The notes under the pieces were generated by a model. That model was not told the DNA's origin. It saw only the letters and a list, made by a program, of their open reading frames with translations, and did not search any database. Source: Metabacillus crassostreae (GTDB lineage Bacteria > Bacillota > Bacilli > Bacillales > Bacillaceae). From it: a DNA stretch of 64,000 nucleotides. This document shows positions 1-9,734 of this stretch, one piece after another; position 1 is the stretch's first letter; each line of letters opens with the position of its first letter. The stretch lies in assembly GCF_016908395.1 (NCBI RefSeq), contig NZ_JAFBDU010000002.1:773607-837606 (forward strand), read 5' to 3'. The position numbers and the translations under genes were made by a program.

Positions 1-1536
1 TATATCAGCCGGCTTAGCATACATTCTACTTTCCATGTCACTTGTGTCATTATAGTTTCGGTCATAAAACACTCCTTCATAATGCACAAGGCGACTATCA
101 TCAACTGATTTAAAGTACTTTGTCACATTCAAAATTACTTCTCCAGCATATGATTCATTTCCACAAGACCATATCAAAATAGATGGATGGTTTTTATCTC
201 TTTCAAACATAGATATAGCACGATCTAGAACAATATCCTGCCACTCTGGCTTATTACCTGGAATATTCCAAGAAGGCTCAACAGCACCCATCTTTTGCCA
301 TGAACCATGTGTTTCTAGGTTCATTTCATCTATCACATAAACTCCATATTCATCACATAATTCATACCAATAGCTTTGATTTGGATAATGTGATGTACGA
401 ACAGCATTAATATTGTTTTGCTTCAATGTTTTAATATCCCATAGCATATCTTCTCTAGAAATCGTACGTCCGCTTCGATAATTGAATTCATGACGATTGA
501 CACCTTTGAAAACAATACGTTTACCGTTTAATTTCATGATCTTATCTACCATTTCAAATCTTCTGAAACCAACCTTTTGTGGAATAACCTCTACTAATTC
601 ACCAGATTCATTGAATAATTGGATATATAATTGATAAAGTGTAGGCTCTTCTGCACTCCAAAGCTTTGGTTTGTTAACTGTCATAGAGAAGCTAGATTCT
701 TCCCCTTCAATTGAAGCTGTTGCAGATTCTATCAACTTTCCTTTATGATCAAATAATTCTGCAACCACTTTAGATCCACTATTTGCTAACAATAATTTCA
801 GATCAGCTTTAAGTGTCCCATTCGTAAATGTTTCATCTAATGTTGCTTTTACATTCGCATCATATACGTGAATCTCTGGAACAGTATATAGGTATACATC
901 TCTAAAAATCCCTGAAAAACGCCAGAAATCTTGATCCTCAAGCCAGCTGCCTGTGCTTCTTTGATACACTTCCACCGCTAATTTATTTTCTCCTTCCTTT
1001 AGAAAAGGAGTAAGCTCAAACTCTGCTGGTGTAAAGCTATCCTCACTATAGCCAATAAATTGACCATTTAGCCAAACATAAAATGCTGATTCAACACCTT
1101 GAAAAGATATAAAAACAGGCTTTTCCTTCATATTTTCAGGAACGTTGAAATACTTTACATAACTTCCAACAGGATTATGATCAGTAGGAATTTCAGGTGG
1201 ACGGATATCATTATGACCATCCCAAGGATACATAGTATTCGCATATTGTGGTTTGCCATGACCCTGTAATTGAATATGTCCAGGAACACGAATATCACCC
1301 CAGCCAGCACAATTAAAGTCTTCTTGATAAAAAGACTCTGGTCGATTTGCAGGATTAATCGCATAATTAAATTTCCATTGTCCATTCAAGTCATATCGCA
1401 TTTTCATAGAAGAAGCTGACTTTGCCTCCGCTAAAGTTTCATAATAAAAGTGATCTGAATGTGCAGGAAGACGGTTTACTGCAAACACATTCACGTCTGT
1501 TAGCCAATCAGTAGTTGGATTAAGGTTAGTTGTCAT
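1..1536 (-). CDS. lacZ: Beta-galactosidase, glycoside hydrolase family 2 (3' part outside the window)
   Basis: I translated the minus strand from the ATG at 1536 and found 512 open codons running off the window edge. The protein has the LacZ layout: an N-terminal jelly-roll sugar-binding domain (VPGHIQLQGHG, PYWP-type loop, GSWLEDQDFWRFSGIFRDVYL), an immunoglobulin-like domain, then the start of the TIM barrel with NRHEF and IWSCGNES. The Glu of GNES is the family acid/base. The nucleophile Glu lies beyond the edge. It hydrolyses beta-galactosides in the cytoplasm; no signal peptide is seen. It sits 184 bp downstream of a CUT1 permease on the same strand, so imported galactosides are likely substrates. 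A TTG two codons upstream and a GTG four codons upstream are in frame; AGAGGAAG is better spaced for the TTG or ATG. Family call is secure; the exact substrate is inferred. Confidence 0.93.
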   Translation of the reverse strand, partial: MTTNLNPTTDWLTDVNVFAVNRLPAHSDHFYYETLAEAKSASSMKMRYDLNGQWKFNYAINPANRPESFYQEDFNCAGWGDIRVPGHIQLQGHGKPQYANTMYPWDGHNDIRPPEIPTDHNPVGSYVKYFNVPENMKEKPVFISFQGVESAFYVWLNGQFIGYSEDSFTPAEFELTPFLKEGENKLAVEVYQRSTGSWLEDQDFWRFSGIFRDVYLYTVPEIHVYDANVKATLDETFTNGTLKADLKLLLANSGSKVVAELFDHKGKLIESATASIEGEESSFSMTVNKPKLWSAEEPTLYQLYIQLFNESGELVEVIPQKVGFRRFEMVDKIMKLNGKRIVFKGVNRHEFNYRSGRTISREDMLWDIKTLKQNNINAVRTSHYPNQSYWYELCDEYGVYVIDEMNLETHGSWQKMGAVEPSWNIPGNKPEWQDIVLDRAISMFERDKNHPSILIWSCGNESYAGEVILNVTKYFKSVDDSRLVHYEGVFYDRNYNDTSDMESRMYAKPADI

Positions 1537-1720
1537 CAAGATCACGCTTCCTCTCATTTTGTTCTGGGTTAATAAATTTTAAAATCAAGTTCGTAATTCC
1601 TTATTAATTGAAGAAACGAGGACCTACAGTTTTTAGATACCTTTGTCGTGTAAATGTATCTTTCAGGCTGATGATCCTCAGATTATGGTTTTACTATTTT
1701 ATAAAATCCTATTATATTTA

Positions 1721-2545
1721 TTACTTCACTGATCCCATCATTCCTGCAACGAAATGCTTTTGCATAATGAAGAAAATAATAGCTGCTGGTAAAGTAGCAA
1801 TAACGATCGCAGTCATAATAATTCCAAAATCAGGTGCATAGCTTGACCCTAGATTTGAAATAAGCAACGGAATCGTTTGATTTTCTGGAGATTGTAATAC
1901 AACTAAAGGCCATAAATAATTGTTCCAGCTAGCCATAAAAGTAATAATAGCTGCTGCTGCATACGTTGTTTTCATTGTAGGTACATAAATTCTAAAGAAT
2001 ACTCCTAATTCACTTAACCCATCAATTCTCCCAGCTTCAAGAATATCCTTTGGAAACATCTTTGTACTTTGACGGAAGAAAAAGATAAGAAATGCTGTTG
2101 TTAATGTTGGTAAAACTGCAGATGTTAACGTATCTATTCCAATGAATGGAGCAACAGCTGAGATTTTCCCAAACATACGGAATAAAGGTACCATAAGTGC
2201 TGCAAAAGGAATCATCATTGAAATTAACAAAATGTTAAATACAACATCTTTCGCTTTACTTCTAAATACTTCAAATCCATAGCCTGCTAATGAAGCAATT
2301 AATAATGATAAAACTGTAGTAGATATAGAAATTTTTGCTGAATTTATTAAAGCTGGAACGATATCAACAGTATCTAAAAGATTATTAAAGTTCTCTAAAA
2401 AATGACTTCCTGGTAGCAATCTACCCTTCGTTACATCTACTGATTTATTCGTTGCCGATATAATCATCCATAAAAACGGAAAGATAGATATAATGCTAGC
2501 AATTATCAATACAGCATAAGCAAATATTCGTCTCACTTTATGCAT
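1721..2545 (-). CDS. Carbohydrate ABC transporter permease, MalG type (CUT1)
   Basis: This is an inner-membrane permease subunit with six hydrophobic segments. The cytoplasmic EAA loop (EAGRIDGLSELGVFFRIYVP) docks on the ATPase. The length of 274 residues is normal for MalG-like subunits. The ATG at 2545 is chosen because AGGTGA lies about 7 bases upstream; the frame stays open 15 codons further without a good ribosome site. It overlaps the end of the partner permease by 8 bases, which suggests translational coupling. No ATPase gene is in the cluster, so a shared MsmX-type ATPase probably powers it (known for Bacillus CUT1 systems). Substrate is inferred from the downstream beta-galactosidase. 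Confidence 0.92.
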   Translation of the reverse strand: MHKVRRIFAYAVLIIASIISIFPFLWMIISATNKSVDVTKGRLLPGSHFLENFNNLLDTVDIVPALINSAKISISTTVLSLLIASLAGYGFEVFRSKAKDVVFNILLISMMIPFAALMVPLFRMFGKISAVAPFIGIDTLTSAVLPTLTTAFLIFFFRQSTKMFPKDILEAGRIDGLSELGVFFRIYVPTMKTTYAAAAIITFMASWNNYLWPLVVLQSPENQTIPLLISNLGSSYAPDFGIIMTAIVIATLPAAIIFFIMQKHFVAGMMGSVK

Positions 2546-3458
2546 TTTTATCACCTGCCACTTTAAACTGAATAATTGAGAAGATAACAATCATAATTAC
2601 GATTGCATAAGAAACCGTCGCCGCATAACCAAAGTCTGGTGTGTATTTAAATGAAAGATTATAAATATATTGTGAAATCGTCATTGTTGAATTACCAGGA
2701 CCACCTTTGGTTATATTCATTACCTCATCAAATAGCTGTAATGTACCAATTGTTGAAGTAATCGATGTAAAGAGGATGATAGGTTTTAACATCGGAATTG
2801 TAATTTTAAAGAATTGTTGAAAAGCAGATGCCCCATCAATTTTCGCAGCTTCATATATAGAGTGATCGATATTTTGAAGAGAAGATAGATAGAAAATCAT
2901 ATTATAACCAGTCCAGCGCCATGTAATTGCAATAACAATCGTCATTTTTGCCCAAAATGGATCTGTTAACCATTGAACTGGCTCTGCAATAAATGCAAAC
3001 TTCATTAACATCATATTCACAATTCCGTCAGTTCCAAATAAATATTTGAATATAACAGAATAAGCAACTAGTGATGTTACACAAGGTAAAAAGATAGCTG
3101 TACGGAAAAAACCTTTAAATTTCAATCGTTTATCATTTAGTAAAACAGATAAAAATAATGCCAAAAGTATCATTACAGGAACTTGAATCATTAAATAAAT
3201 GACAGTATTTTTAACTGCTGTAATAAATGTAGGATCTTTAAATAAACGAGCATAGTTATCTAGTCCAGTAAACGTTAAGTTTGTTCCAGTACCAGATTGA
3301 AAGGACATAATAAGTGCCTGTATCATCGGATAAAAATAAAATAAACAAATCATGATCGTTGCGATTGTAATGAAAGACCAACCAATAATTACGTTTGCAT
3401 TTATTTTCTTTCTTGGCTTTTGTTGCGGTATATGGTCATTTGTTTTTGCCTGGATCAA
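2538..3458 (-). CDS. Carbohydrate ABC transporter permease, MalF type (CUT1)
   Basis: Partner permease of 306 residues with six membrane segments and the EAA loop EAAKIDGASAFQQFFKITIP. The start is a TTG: AAGGAG lies 10 bases upstream, and an in-frame TGA closes the frame just upstream, so no earlier start is possible. The gene follows the binding-protein gene after a 160-bp gap that holds a long hairpin. The order binding protein, MalF, MalG is the usual CUT1 order. It forms the channel heterodimer with the next gene. Confidence 0.92.
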   Translation of the reverse strand: MIQAKTNDHIPQQKPRKKINANVIIGWSFITIATIMICLFYFYPMIQALIMSFQSGTGTNLTFTGLDNYARLFKDPTFITAVKNTVIYLMIQVPVMILLALFLSVLLNDKRLKFKGFFRTAIFLPCVTSLVAYSVIFKYLFGTDGIVNMMLMKFAFIAEPVQWLTDPFWAKMTIVIAITWRWTGYNMIFYLSSLQNIDHSIYEAAKIDGASAFQQFFKITIPMLKPIILFTSITSTIGTLQLFDEVMNITKGGPGNSTMTISQYIYNLSFKYTPDFGYAATVSYAIVIMIVIFSIIQFKVAGDKNA

Positions 3459-3493
3459 ATCAAGTCAACTCCTTAACTTGTCAATATAATGTA

Positions 3494-3567
3494 AGAGCCT
3501 CAGAAAACCTCACCATGCTTCGGATTAAAAATCCATATAACAGAAGCAGGAGAGTTTCCGAGGCTTT
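3494..3567 (-). promoter_or_regulatory. Long imperfect hairpin between binding-protein and permease genes
   Basis: On the minus strand AAGCCTCGGAAAC pairs with GTTTTCTGAGGCT, continued by TGCTTC with GAAGCA, giving a stem of roughly 25 pairs with small bulges. No T tract follows. Such stem-loops after a binding-protein gene usually protect the upstream mRNA segment or attenuate the permeases, so that the binding protein is made in excess. The pairing is seen; the role is inferred. Confidence 0.65.
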
Positions 3568-3618
3568 TACTTTCATATCATTTTCTAAAAAAGATATGAA
3601 TAGTATAAATCGAAGATA

Positions 3619-4917
3619 TTATTTAATTTGTGCTTCAGCTTGCGCTTGTGCATCTTCTAGCACTTGATCAATTTCTTTACCTTGAAGGTAGTTCTGCATT
3701 TCAACTACTAAAATATCTTCAACTGCGTACGTATGCAGACCATAGTTTACTTGAGGTATTTCTTCAGTCCATTTCGAGAAGTCAGAAATGATTGTTTGAC
3801 CTCCAAAAAATTCATCTGCAGCTTTATATGCTTCACCTTCAGCAGCTGGGATATAAGTTCCAATTGCTCCAATTTCCGTTACTAAATCTTGATAGAAATC
3901 AGCGTTAGAGCCATAAGTTTTTGCTAAGAAATCAACTGCTAATTCTTTACCTGGTACATTTAATACATACCAAGAACTACCACCTAAGTTTGATGCATTA
4001 ACTGAGTTTTCGATTCCTGGAAGTGTTGGTTGTGAAACAACTGACCATTTGCCAGATTGAGAAGCTTCAGCTTTAACAGAAGGAGTAATCCAGTTACCAG
4101 TAGGAACTGTCGCTACATCACCACTATTGAATCCTTCTAGATATTGACTCCAATCAGAATGCGCTTTAAGAATATCTGCGTCTAGCATTTCTTTATAAAC
4201 TTCAAATGCCTTTTTAAGAGCTTCATTTCCAGCGATATTTGGTGTTACACCATCTTCTTTCAAGTACCAAGAACCACTTGATTGAATCATTGTACGAATA
4301 ATTCCAAGATCATTAGGATCAAGTGATAACATGTGTTTGCCTGTTGCTTCTTTTACTTTTTTACCAATCTCGATATATTTATCCCAATCAGCGTTGTGAA
4401 GATCTTCAGCTGAATAGCCAGCTTCTTCTAAATAATCTGTTCTTACGTATAAACCTGTTACACCAGTGTCAAATGGTAAACCATAATTTTCTCCATCTAA
4501 ACTAGTTGGAGCGATTTTATATGAAGCAAAATCTTCTGTGTTAAAAGAACCTGTTAACTTTTCAAAAGAATCTGGATATGCTTGAAGAAAGCTTTGTGCT
4601 CTATAATCTTCAATTAAAACAATATTTGGTAACCCTTTTGTTGTACCAGAGCTTAAACTTGTATTTAATTTTTGAATAATATCAGCTTGTGCATTTTCTA
4701 CTATCTTGATTTCAGCATCAGGATTTTCAGCTTGATATACATCCTTTGCCATGTTCATTGCTTTAATATTGAAGTTTGGATCCCATGCCCAAATTGTGAT
4801 TGAATCTGATTCAGATGAACTGCTGCTTTTTTCTCCAGTTTCTTTTGTATCTCCACCAGATGAACATGCAGCCAACAGCATAATGCTAGCTAAAAACAAC
4901 ACTAAAAGCTTTTTCAT
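3619..4917 (-). CDS. Sugar-binding lipoprotein of a CUT1 ABC transporter
   Basis: A 432-residue extracellular solute-binding protein. The N-terminus is a lipoprotein signal peptide with the lipobox LLAAC, Cys at about residue 18, followed by a Ser/Gly-rich linker. The body has family-1 binding-protein features such as NIVLIEDYRAQSF and GDVATVPTGNWITP. ATG is preceded by GGGGGT at good distance. It is first in a transcription unit that continues into the two permeases, and a perfect CcpA box lies 30 bp upstream. It would capture the sugar at the membrane surface. The ligand is not readable from sequence; the GH2 gene downstream suggests a galactoside. Confidence 0.93.
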   Translation of the reverse strand: MKKLLVLFLASIMLLAACSSGGDTKETGEKSSSSSESDSITIWAWDPNFNIKAMNMAKDVYQAENPDAEIKIVENAQADIIQKLNTSLSSGTTKGLPNIVLIEDYRAQSFLQAYPDSFEKLTGSFNTEDFASYKIAPTSLDGENYGLPFDTGVTGLYVRTDYLEEAGYSAEDLHNADWDKYIEIGKKVKEATGKHMLSLDPNDLGIIRTMIQSSGSWYLKEDGVTPNIAGNEALKKAFEVYKEMLDADILKAHSDWSQYLEGFNSGDVATVPTGNWITPSVKAEASQSGKWSVVSQPTLPGIENSVNASNLGGSSWYVLNVPGKELAVDFLAKTYGSNADFYQDLVTEIGAIGTYIPAAEGEAYKAADEFFGGQTIISDFSKWTEEIPQVNYGLHTYAVEDILVVEMQNYLQGKEIDQVLEDAQAQAEAQIK

Positions 4918-4946
4918 ACGTAAACCCCCATTTGTTTTTTATATTC

Positions 4947-4961
4947 TTGTAAGCGTTATCT
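4947..4961 (-). promoter_or_regulatory. cre site (CcpA box) before the first ABC operon
   Basis: TTGTAAGCGTTATCT matches every position of the consensus WTGNAANCGNWNNCW. It lies between the binding-protein start and its upstream region, where CcpA would repress under glucose. Confidence 0.75.
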
Positions 4962-5195
4962 CTCTTACAACTTCTATGATAGCACCTCTAAAGCAGGTGC
5001 TGTTATGACGATATTTTCATAAACTTGTGTTTTCTTCGCATGATGTATACGCTTTCTTTTAATCAAATTTGTACTTTTTTCAGAAACTAGTATTTATTTA
5101 TGATTAAATTCCTAGAGAGTATTGTTTTAATGCTCTTTTCTTAAGATTTTTAAAACAACAAGTTTACGAAAATAACCTTCACGCCTATTATGTTC

Positions 5196-5240
5196 TAAAA
5201 ATAATAACAGCATACCAAATCTATATAGATTTGGTATGCT
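5196..5240 (-). terminator. Rho-independent terminator of the first sensor kinase gene
   Basis: AGCATACCAAATC and GATTTGGTATGCT form a perfect arm pair around TATATA at 5209-5240. On the minus strand a T-rich stretch follows. It lies 45 bp past the kinase stop codon. Confidence 0.85.
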
Positions 5241-5284
5241 GATTATTGGTATTTGTATGATTACATATTTTTCAAACATCATTC

Positions 5285-7048
5285 TTATTTATTTGTAATT
5301 GGAAGGGTGATTTTCACTCTTGTCCCCTCACCTTTAGTACTATTAATTGTAACTCCATACTGGTTTCCATAAATCAATTGAATACGTTCATGAACGTTTT
5401 TCACACCAATACCTGTAAAATGCTGTCGTTTACTTTTAATTTTAGGTAGCTCGCTAGTCGACGACATCTCCATACCATCACCATTATCCATCACTTCACA
5501 AATTAGCGTATTATTCTCCTGCCACACAAGAACATTAATGAATCCTTCACTTTTATGATTAAAACCATGAAAAAAGGAGTTTTCGATAAATGGCTGAAGA
5601 ATTAATTTTGGCACATGATATTCCATACATCCTGGTCCAATTAAATAATTCACCTTAATTCTGTCTCCATAACGTTTTTGATTAATAAGCACATAATTTT
5701 TCAAATTATTAATTTCTTGTTCAACAGAAATGGTTTCACTAACATTACCAATCGTATTTTGGAGTAGGGCAATCAATGAATTGATAATTTCTTCCGCTTC
5801 ATCCTTACTTCCCTGTTGAACCATGAACTTAATAGAAGTTAAAGTATTGTATAAGAAATGTGGATTAATCTGCTGCTGAAGTGCAGCAAGCTCTGCATTT
5901 CGTTTTTGCTTTTGATATAAAACAAGCTTTTCTAAATAATCATGTAATTCATCTAACATTGAATTGAATGCTTCACCAATTCTCCTTGTTTCATAAGTAC
6001 CTGTAACTGAAACGTATTTATCGAAGTCGAACTTTGAAGCATCAGCTATTTGCTTAACTAGATGTGATAAGGAATTAGTGATTCTTCTTGAAATGAAAAA
6101 TACAATAATAAGTGCTATGACTACAATCCCCATAGAAATGAGAACTATTTGCTTTTTATTAATCAAATCCCCAATTGCTGTTTTCCTATCAATAAGATTA
6201 AATAAATACATGTCAAGTGAAGGAAGATACTCCATAAATATAATTTGATCTGTACCCATGAACTTTTCAATAAGATAATCGCTGCGATTGCCTTCATTCT
6301 CTAACGCATAGGACAATAGCTCATCAGCTTTTTGTCCAATCATTTTTGTTTGATTACTAGAAACAATCAATCCATTATTATCTAAAATATATACATTATT
6401 CCCTTCACTTGTATAGCTGCTATAAAATTTCCGAAATTCACTTTCTTGAATAGAAAAATACATTGCCCCATAAATATCACCTGAAATTCTCTCCATTAAA
6501 GCCTTTGATGCAACAATAAAATGATTATCACCAATTTGGTAATCACGTTGATCAAAATGATACATTAGCTTCTTAGGTTCATCCATAGTATTCTTTGTAA
6601 TAGTGTGCTGAATCAATTCATCATCAGGAATTGGCCAATACGGTCGATTGGTTGCATAATTCATCCCATTAATCCCTGTAATAATAATTTCTGTTTCATA
6701 TGCATCGACATTAGATTTAACCCGCTTCATTTGTTGATACATCTCATAAAAAGCTCTCATCTGCTGCTCGTTAGACTGCTCTTCAGTAAGATTTTTTCGG
6801 ATGGTACCACTTTGAAGAATATTATTTGATGCTAATACAACAGAATAATTATAAGATTCTATACTATCCTTCACCTGGGTCATGACTCGTCCATTTGTAA
6901 TACTAAATTTATCAATAAAAAATTCCTCTGACATACGAAAGGTTGTCCAAGTAATAATAACTGAGACAGAAACAATACTTATCACACTAATTAGAAACAT
7001 AATCGTAAACAATCCATTATACCTAAAATGCTTTTGCAAAAATTTCAT
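5285..7048 (-). CDS. Sensor histidine kinase, YesM/LytS type
   Basis: 587 residues. A membrane segment lies at about 13-35, an extracellular sensor domain of about 260 residues follows, a second membrane segment lies at about 300-320, and then come a HAMP linker, a His_kinase domain with QQQINPHFLYN (phospho-acceptor His397) and a HATPase domain with DNGDGM and GIGVKNV boxes. This is the architecture of YesM-like kinases that sense sugars and phosphorylate a YesN-type regulator. It begins 15 bp after the regulator gene, so the two are one transcript. The neighbouring CUT1 transporter is the likely target. The start has only a weak ribosome site (AAGTGATGTGA), which suggests coupling to the upstream gene. 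Confidence 0.93.
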   Translation of the reverse strand: MKFLQKHFRYNGLFTIMFLISVISIVSVSVIITWTTFRMSEEFFIDKFSITNGRVMTQVKDSIESYNYSVVLASNNILQSGTIRKNLTEEQSNEQQMRAFYEMYQQMKRVKSNVDAYETEIIITGINGMNYATNRPYWPIPDDELIQHTITKNTMDEPKKLMYHFDQRDYQIGDNHFIVASKALMERISGDIYGAMYFSIQESEFRKFYSSYTSEGNNVYILDNNGLIVSSNQTKMIGQKADELLSYALENEGNRSDYLIEKFMGTDQIIFMEYLPSLDMYLFNLIDRKTAIGDLINKKQIVLISMGIVVIALIIVFFISRRITNSLSHLVKQIADASKFDFDKYVSVTGTYETRRIGEAFNSMLDELHDYLEKLVLYQKQKRNAELAALQQQINPHFLYNTLTSIKFMVQQGSKDEAEEIINSLIALLQNTIGNVSETISVEQEINNLKNYVLINQKRYGDRIKVNYLIGPGCMEYHVPKLILQPFIENSFFHGFNHKSEGFINVLVWQENNTLICEVMDNGDGMEMSSTSELPKIKSKRQHFTGIGVKNVHERIQLIYGNQYGVTINSTKGEGTRVKITLPITNK

Positions 7049-7063
7049 GCTGTATCACATCAC

Positions 7064-8602
7064 TTAATTCAATTTTTGACTTCTTCTATATTGACTCGGT
7101 GAAACACCCTTGAGCTTTTTAAACACCTTACAAAAATAGCTGTGATCTGAATACCCGACAAGACCACTGATTTCTGAAATAGGCGTCGCTTTATTCACTA
7201 ATAGCTTAGCAGCTTCTTCAATCCGAATTTTATTTAAATATTCATTAAAGCCTTCTCTATTATGTGATGCAAAGTAACTGGATAAATACGTAGGATTAAA
7301 ATGAAAATGATGTGCAACTCCTGTTAAACTAAGAGGTTCGGCAAAATGTTCCTCAATATATTCCAAAATCATTGTTATATTTGAATGACCTGTTTGACTG
7401 GACTTTGCTGCGATACATTTCTTTGCTTCTAATATAAAAATATTCAATTGCTCTATAACTTCATTAGCAGAAGTTGCTTCATCAATACAGTTAAAAAAAG
7501 TGAATTTTTTGTTTTCTAATTCATTCACTTCGAAGTTCATATTTCCTAAAAGTATTGTTATATTAAAGATGATATTTCCAAAAAACGACTTATACTCAAA
7601 CATATCAGTAGTATAGTTATTTGATAATGCTTTTACATAATCCTCTAAATAACTAAATGCTAAATCAAATCTTTCATGTTTAAAATCATTTGTGAATTTA
7701 TCCAAATTAAATGAAATAGGAACACATACATTAGTAGGCAATTCTTTTTCAGTCATTAATTTCAATTCAGGGAAATAAAAACGATACTGTAGCATTTTTT
7801 TTATAACTTCATTAAACTTCATACCTAAATCAGACAAGTTATTAAATGAATTAGTTATAAGAATACCAAAGTTAAGGTCTCCGTTTAATAATTCATCGGT
7901 GAATTCTAAATTTTCTTCTTCCTTTATATTCAGTAGGTATCCGCTTACATTATTTCCCTCTGTAAAACTATGATAATGCATTCCTTTTGAATCAAGTTCT
8001 TTTTCTATTCTGCTTTTTATTTGTGTTACATTTTCTGGATTCTTGAGATTTCTACTATCTACTATGAACAAGGAAAAATAAGGATGTGGAAATGCCTGTG
8101 AAAGAGCTTTACTATCATAATCTGTTTCAATCTCATATCCTGCTATTAATTTATCGATGATATTCCCTATATTTAATGCAAAGCTATCTTCTTTCTCAAT
8201 CGATTTTAGTGATGGAATTCGATTTGCAGCAGTTGTTAATACTTTCAGAAGCGTTTCTGAATCGAGCTTCGGTTTTAATATATAATCAACAGCACCACTT
8301 TGAAAAGTTGATCTAACATAATCAAATTCTCCATAACTACTTAAAATAATAATCTCAATTTGAGGATATTTACTTTTAACAACTCTTGTTAATTCCTCAC
8401 CGTCCATAATTGGCATAACAATGTCAGTAAGAATAATATGTGGCTTTGTTTTTTCAATCATCTCAAGAGCTTCTTTACCATTAGATGCTTCACCAACAAT
8501 CTGAAAACCCACCTGCTCCCACTGAAGGTAATGCTTTATACCTTGTCTTATTAATTGCTCATCATCCACTATTAGTATTCTACATAATTCACCAGTTTTC
8601 AA
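7064..8602 (-). CDS. Response regulator, YesN type (receiver plus AraC helix-turn-helix)
   Basis: A 512-residue protein with a receiver domain at residues 8-120 (acidic pair in IVDDE, phospho-Asp60 in ILTDIVMP, Lys in ILKPK), a long middle region of about 270 residues, and a C-terminal AraC DNA-binding domain ending in GYSDHSYFCKVFKK and GVSPSQYRR. I chose the TTG at 8602 because AGGAGGGA sits 7 bases upstream. An ATG 30 bases further out lacks such a site. It would activate the adjacent ABC operon when phosphorylated by the kinase that follows it. Confidence 0.92.
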   Translation of the reverse strand: MKTGELCRILIVDDEQLIRQGIKHYLQWEQVGFQIVGEASNGKEALEMIEKTKPHIILTDIVMPIMDGEELTRVVKSKYPQIEIIILSSYGEFDYVRSTFQSGAVDYILKPKLDSETLLKVLTTAANRIPSLKSIEKEDSFALNIGNIIDKLIAGYEIETDYDSKALSQAFPHPYFSLFIVDSRNLKNPENVTQIKSRIEKELDSKGMHYHSFTEGNNVSGYLLNIKEEENLEFTDELLNGDLNFGILITNSFNNLSDLGMKFNEVIKKMLQYRFYFPELKLMTEKELPTNVCVPISFNLDKFTNDFKHERFDLAFSYLEDYVKALSNNYTTDMFEYKSFFGNIIFNITILLGNMNFEVNELENKKFTFFNCIDEATSANEVIEQLNIFILEAKKCIAAKSSQTGHSNITMILEYIEEHFAEPLSLTGVAHHFHFNPTYLSSYFASHNREGFNEYLNKIRIEEAAKLLVNKATPISEISGLVGYSDHSYFCKVFKKLKGVSPSQYRRSQKLN

Positions 8603-8799
8603 AGAAATCCCTCCTAGGTGTGTAGATATCAATTGTTAAAATTATATTTCATTATACACATCAATTGTCAAATAAGCAGTTAATTTTTATTAACATAACT
8701 AAATTAAGAATCCTGATTAGTTACTATATCCAACAAAAGCGTTTGTTAAATAAATTAAAGGGAATTAAATAGAGAAACATCAAAAACGAGGTGGGCAAA

Positions 8800-8949
8800 A
8801 TGAGTAAAAGGAAAAATACGATGGTGCGTGATATGAAAGATTTAAAGAAGCAATCTAAGATTATGGAGAATATGAAAACAAATAAACAAGTCAAGCAAGG
8901 TGGGAAATTACCCGATCCAATTCAATATAAACATACTAAGAGCAAGTAA
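8800..8949 (+). CDS. Small basic protein, 49 residues, unknown function
   Basis: ATG preceded by GAGGTGGG at 8789-8795, then 49 codons and a TAA. The product begins MSKRKNTMVRDMKDLKKQSK and is rich in Lys and Met with no membrane segment. It is divergent from the response regulator gene. I do not recognise the family. Small lysine-rich proteins of this size are common in Bacillus; the good ribosome site is the main support. Confidence 0.55.
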   Translation: MSKRKNTMVRDMKDLKKQSKIMENMKTNKQVKQGGKLPDPIQYKHTKSK

Positions 8950-9023
8950 AGCAAACTTGTTTTTTGAAAAAGACCACATAGACATATACTTCTTTCATTA
9001 CGAAATAGTCCTTAAACATAAAC

Positions 9024-9370
9024 AGAGGCGGGACAAAATTAAAGAAATCATTCAAAAAGACGAATAAACCTAAATTCAGTTAAGTTGAAAGAAACAAGTT
9101 CGTTTCATTTCGCTGCAGACATTTGCTTTCCGCGGGGAGGAAGCTAAGCCTCCTCGGCGCAAGCGCCTGTGGGGTCTTAGCCTTTCCTCTGCACCCGCAG
9201 GAGTCAAATGTCTTCCACTCCATTACACTAGTTCTTAAAAATAGTAAGCAAAATCTAAAAACATTGAAGTCTGCAAATAAAAACCCGAACTATTAGGCGA
9301 ATGTTTAATTGACATATCACCTAATAGTTCGGGTTTTTCATTAGCTTAAATACTTATGTCCCATCCTCTG
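9024..9370 (+). repeat. Dispersed repeat, full copy A, with terminal inverted repeats
   Basis: 347 bp bounded by AGAGGCGGGACAAAA and, inverted, TTATGTCCCATCCTCT. Inside are a GC-rich palindromic core (TCCGCGGGGAGGAAG ... CTGCACCCGCAGGAGTC, about 9110-9215) and a hairpin AAACCCGAACTATTAGG / CCTAATAGTTCGGGTTT near one end. It encodes nothing convincing. Related copies lie at 20265, 23207 and 50931, with core-only copies at 40825 and 45543. Confidence 0.9.
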
Positions 9371-9734
9371 TAAGATAAGCACTTAGTTTTACTCTCCACG
9401 AATCAAGAGATTGCTTCTTCGATTTCTAATATATTTTAAATCATACTTACCTAAAAAAAGCCTTTCTTCATCAAACACACCTGCAAGTAACTTGTCTCAT
9501 TTTTAACAATTCCACGATAATTTTCTAAATTATTTGTCAATAAAACAAAACTGTCGCATAGGATAAAGTAATCCACAGAATTTCAAACAGTTCTTGGTCC
9601 CAATTTATTCATCCACGTTAATGTATGCGTGAAGGTCATGAAATGTGACAGTTTTTTTTCATTTAGGAAATATTTTTTTGATTTAATTGATAAAGCTATT
9701 GAAACTAACTAAAATTTGGAGGGGGAATTTTAAT
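9371..9734. other. Intergenic region before yhbH
   Basis: AT-rich, no open frame with a ribosome site. It must carry the yhbH promoter. I could not place a convincing SigE or SigA promoter by eye. Confidence 0.5.

Noticed and set aside
1608..1841. Plus-strand frame over the end of the MalG-type permease
   Set aside because: Overlaps a well-supported permease and has no ribosome site or family features.
8735..8755. ACAAAAGCGTTTGT before the first regulator as a cre
   Set aside because: It lacks the TG and CA outer bases of the consensus on both sides.
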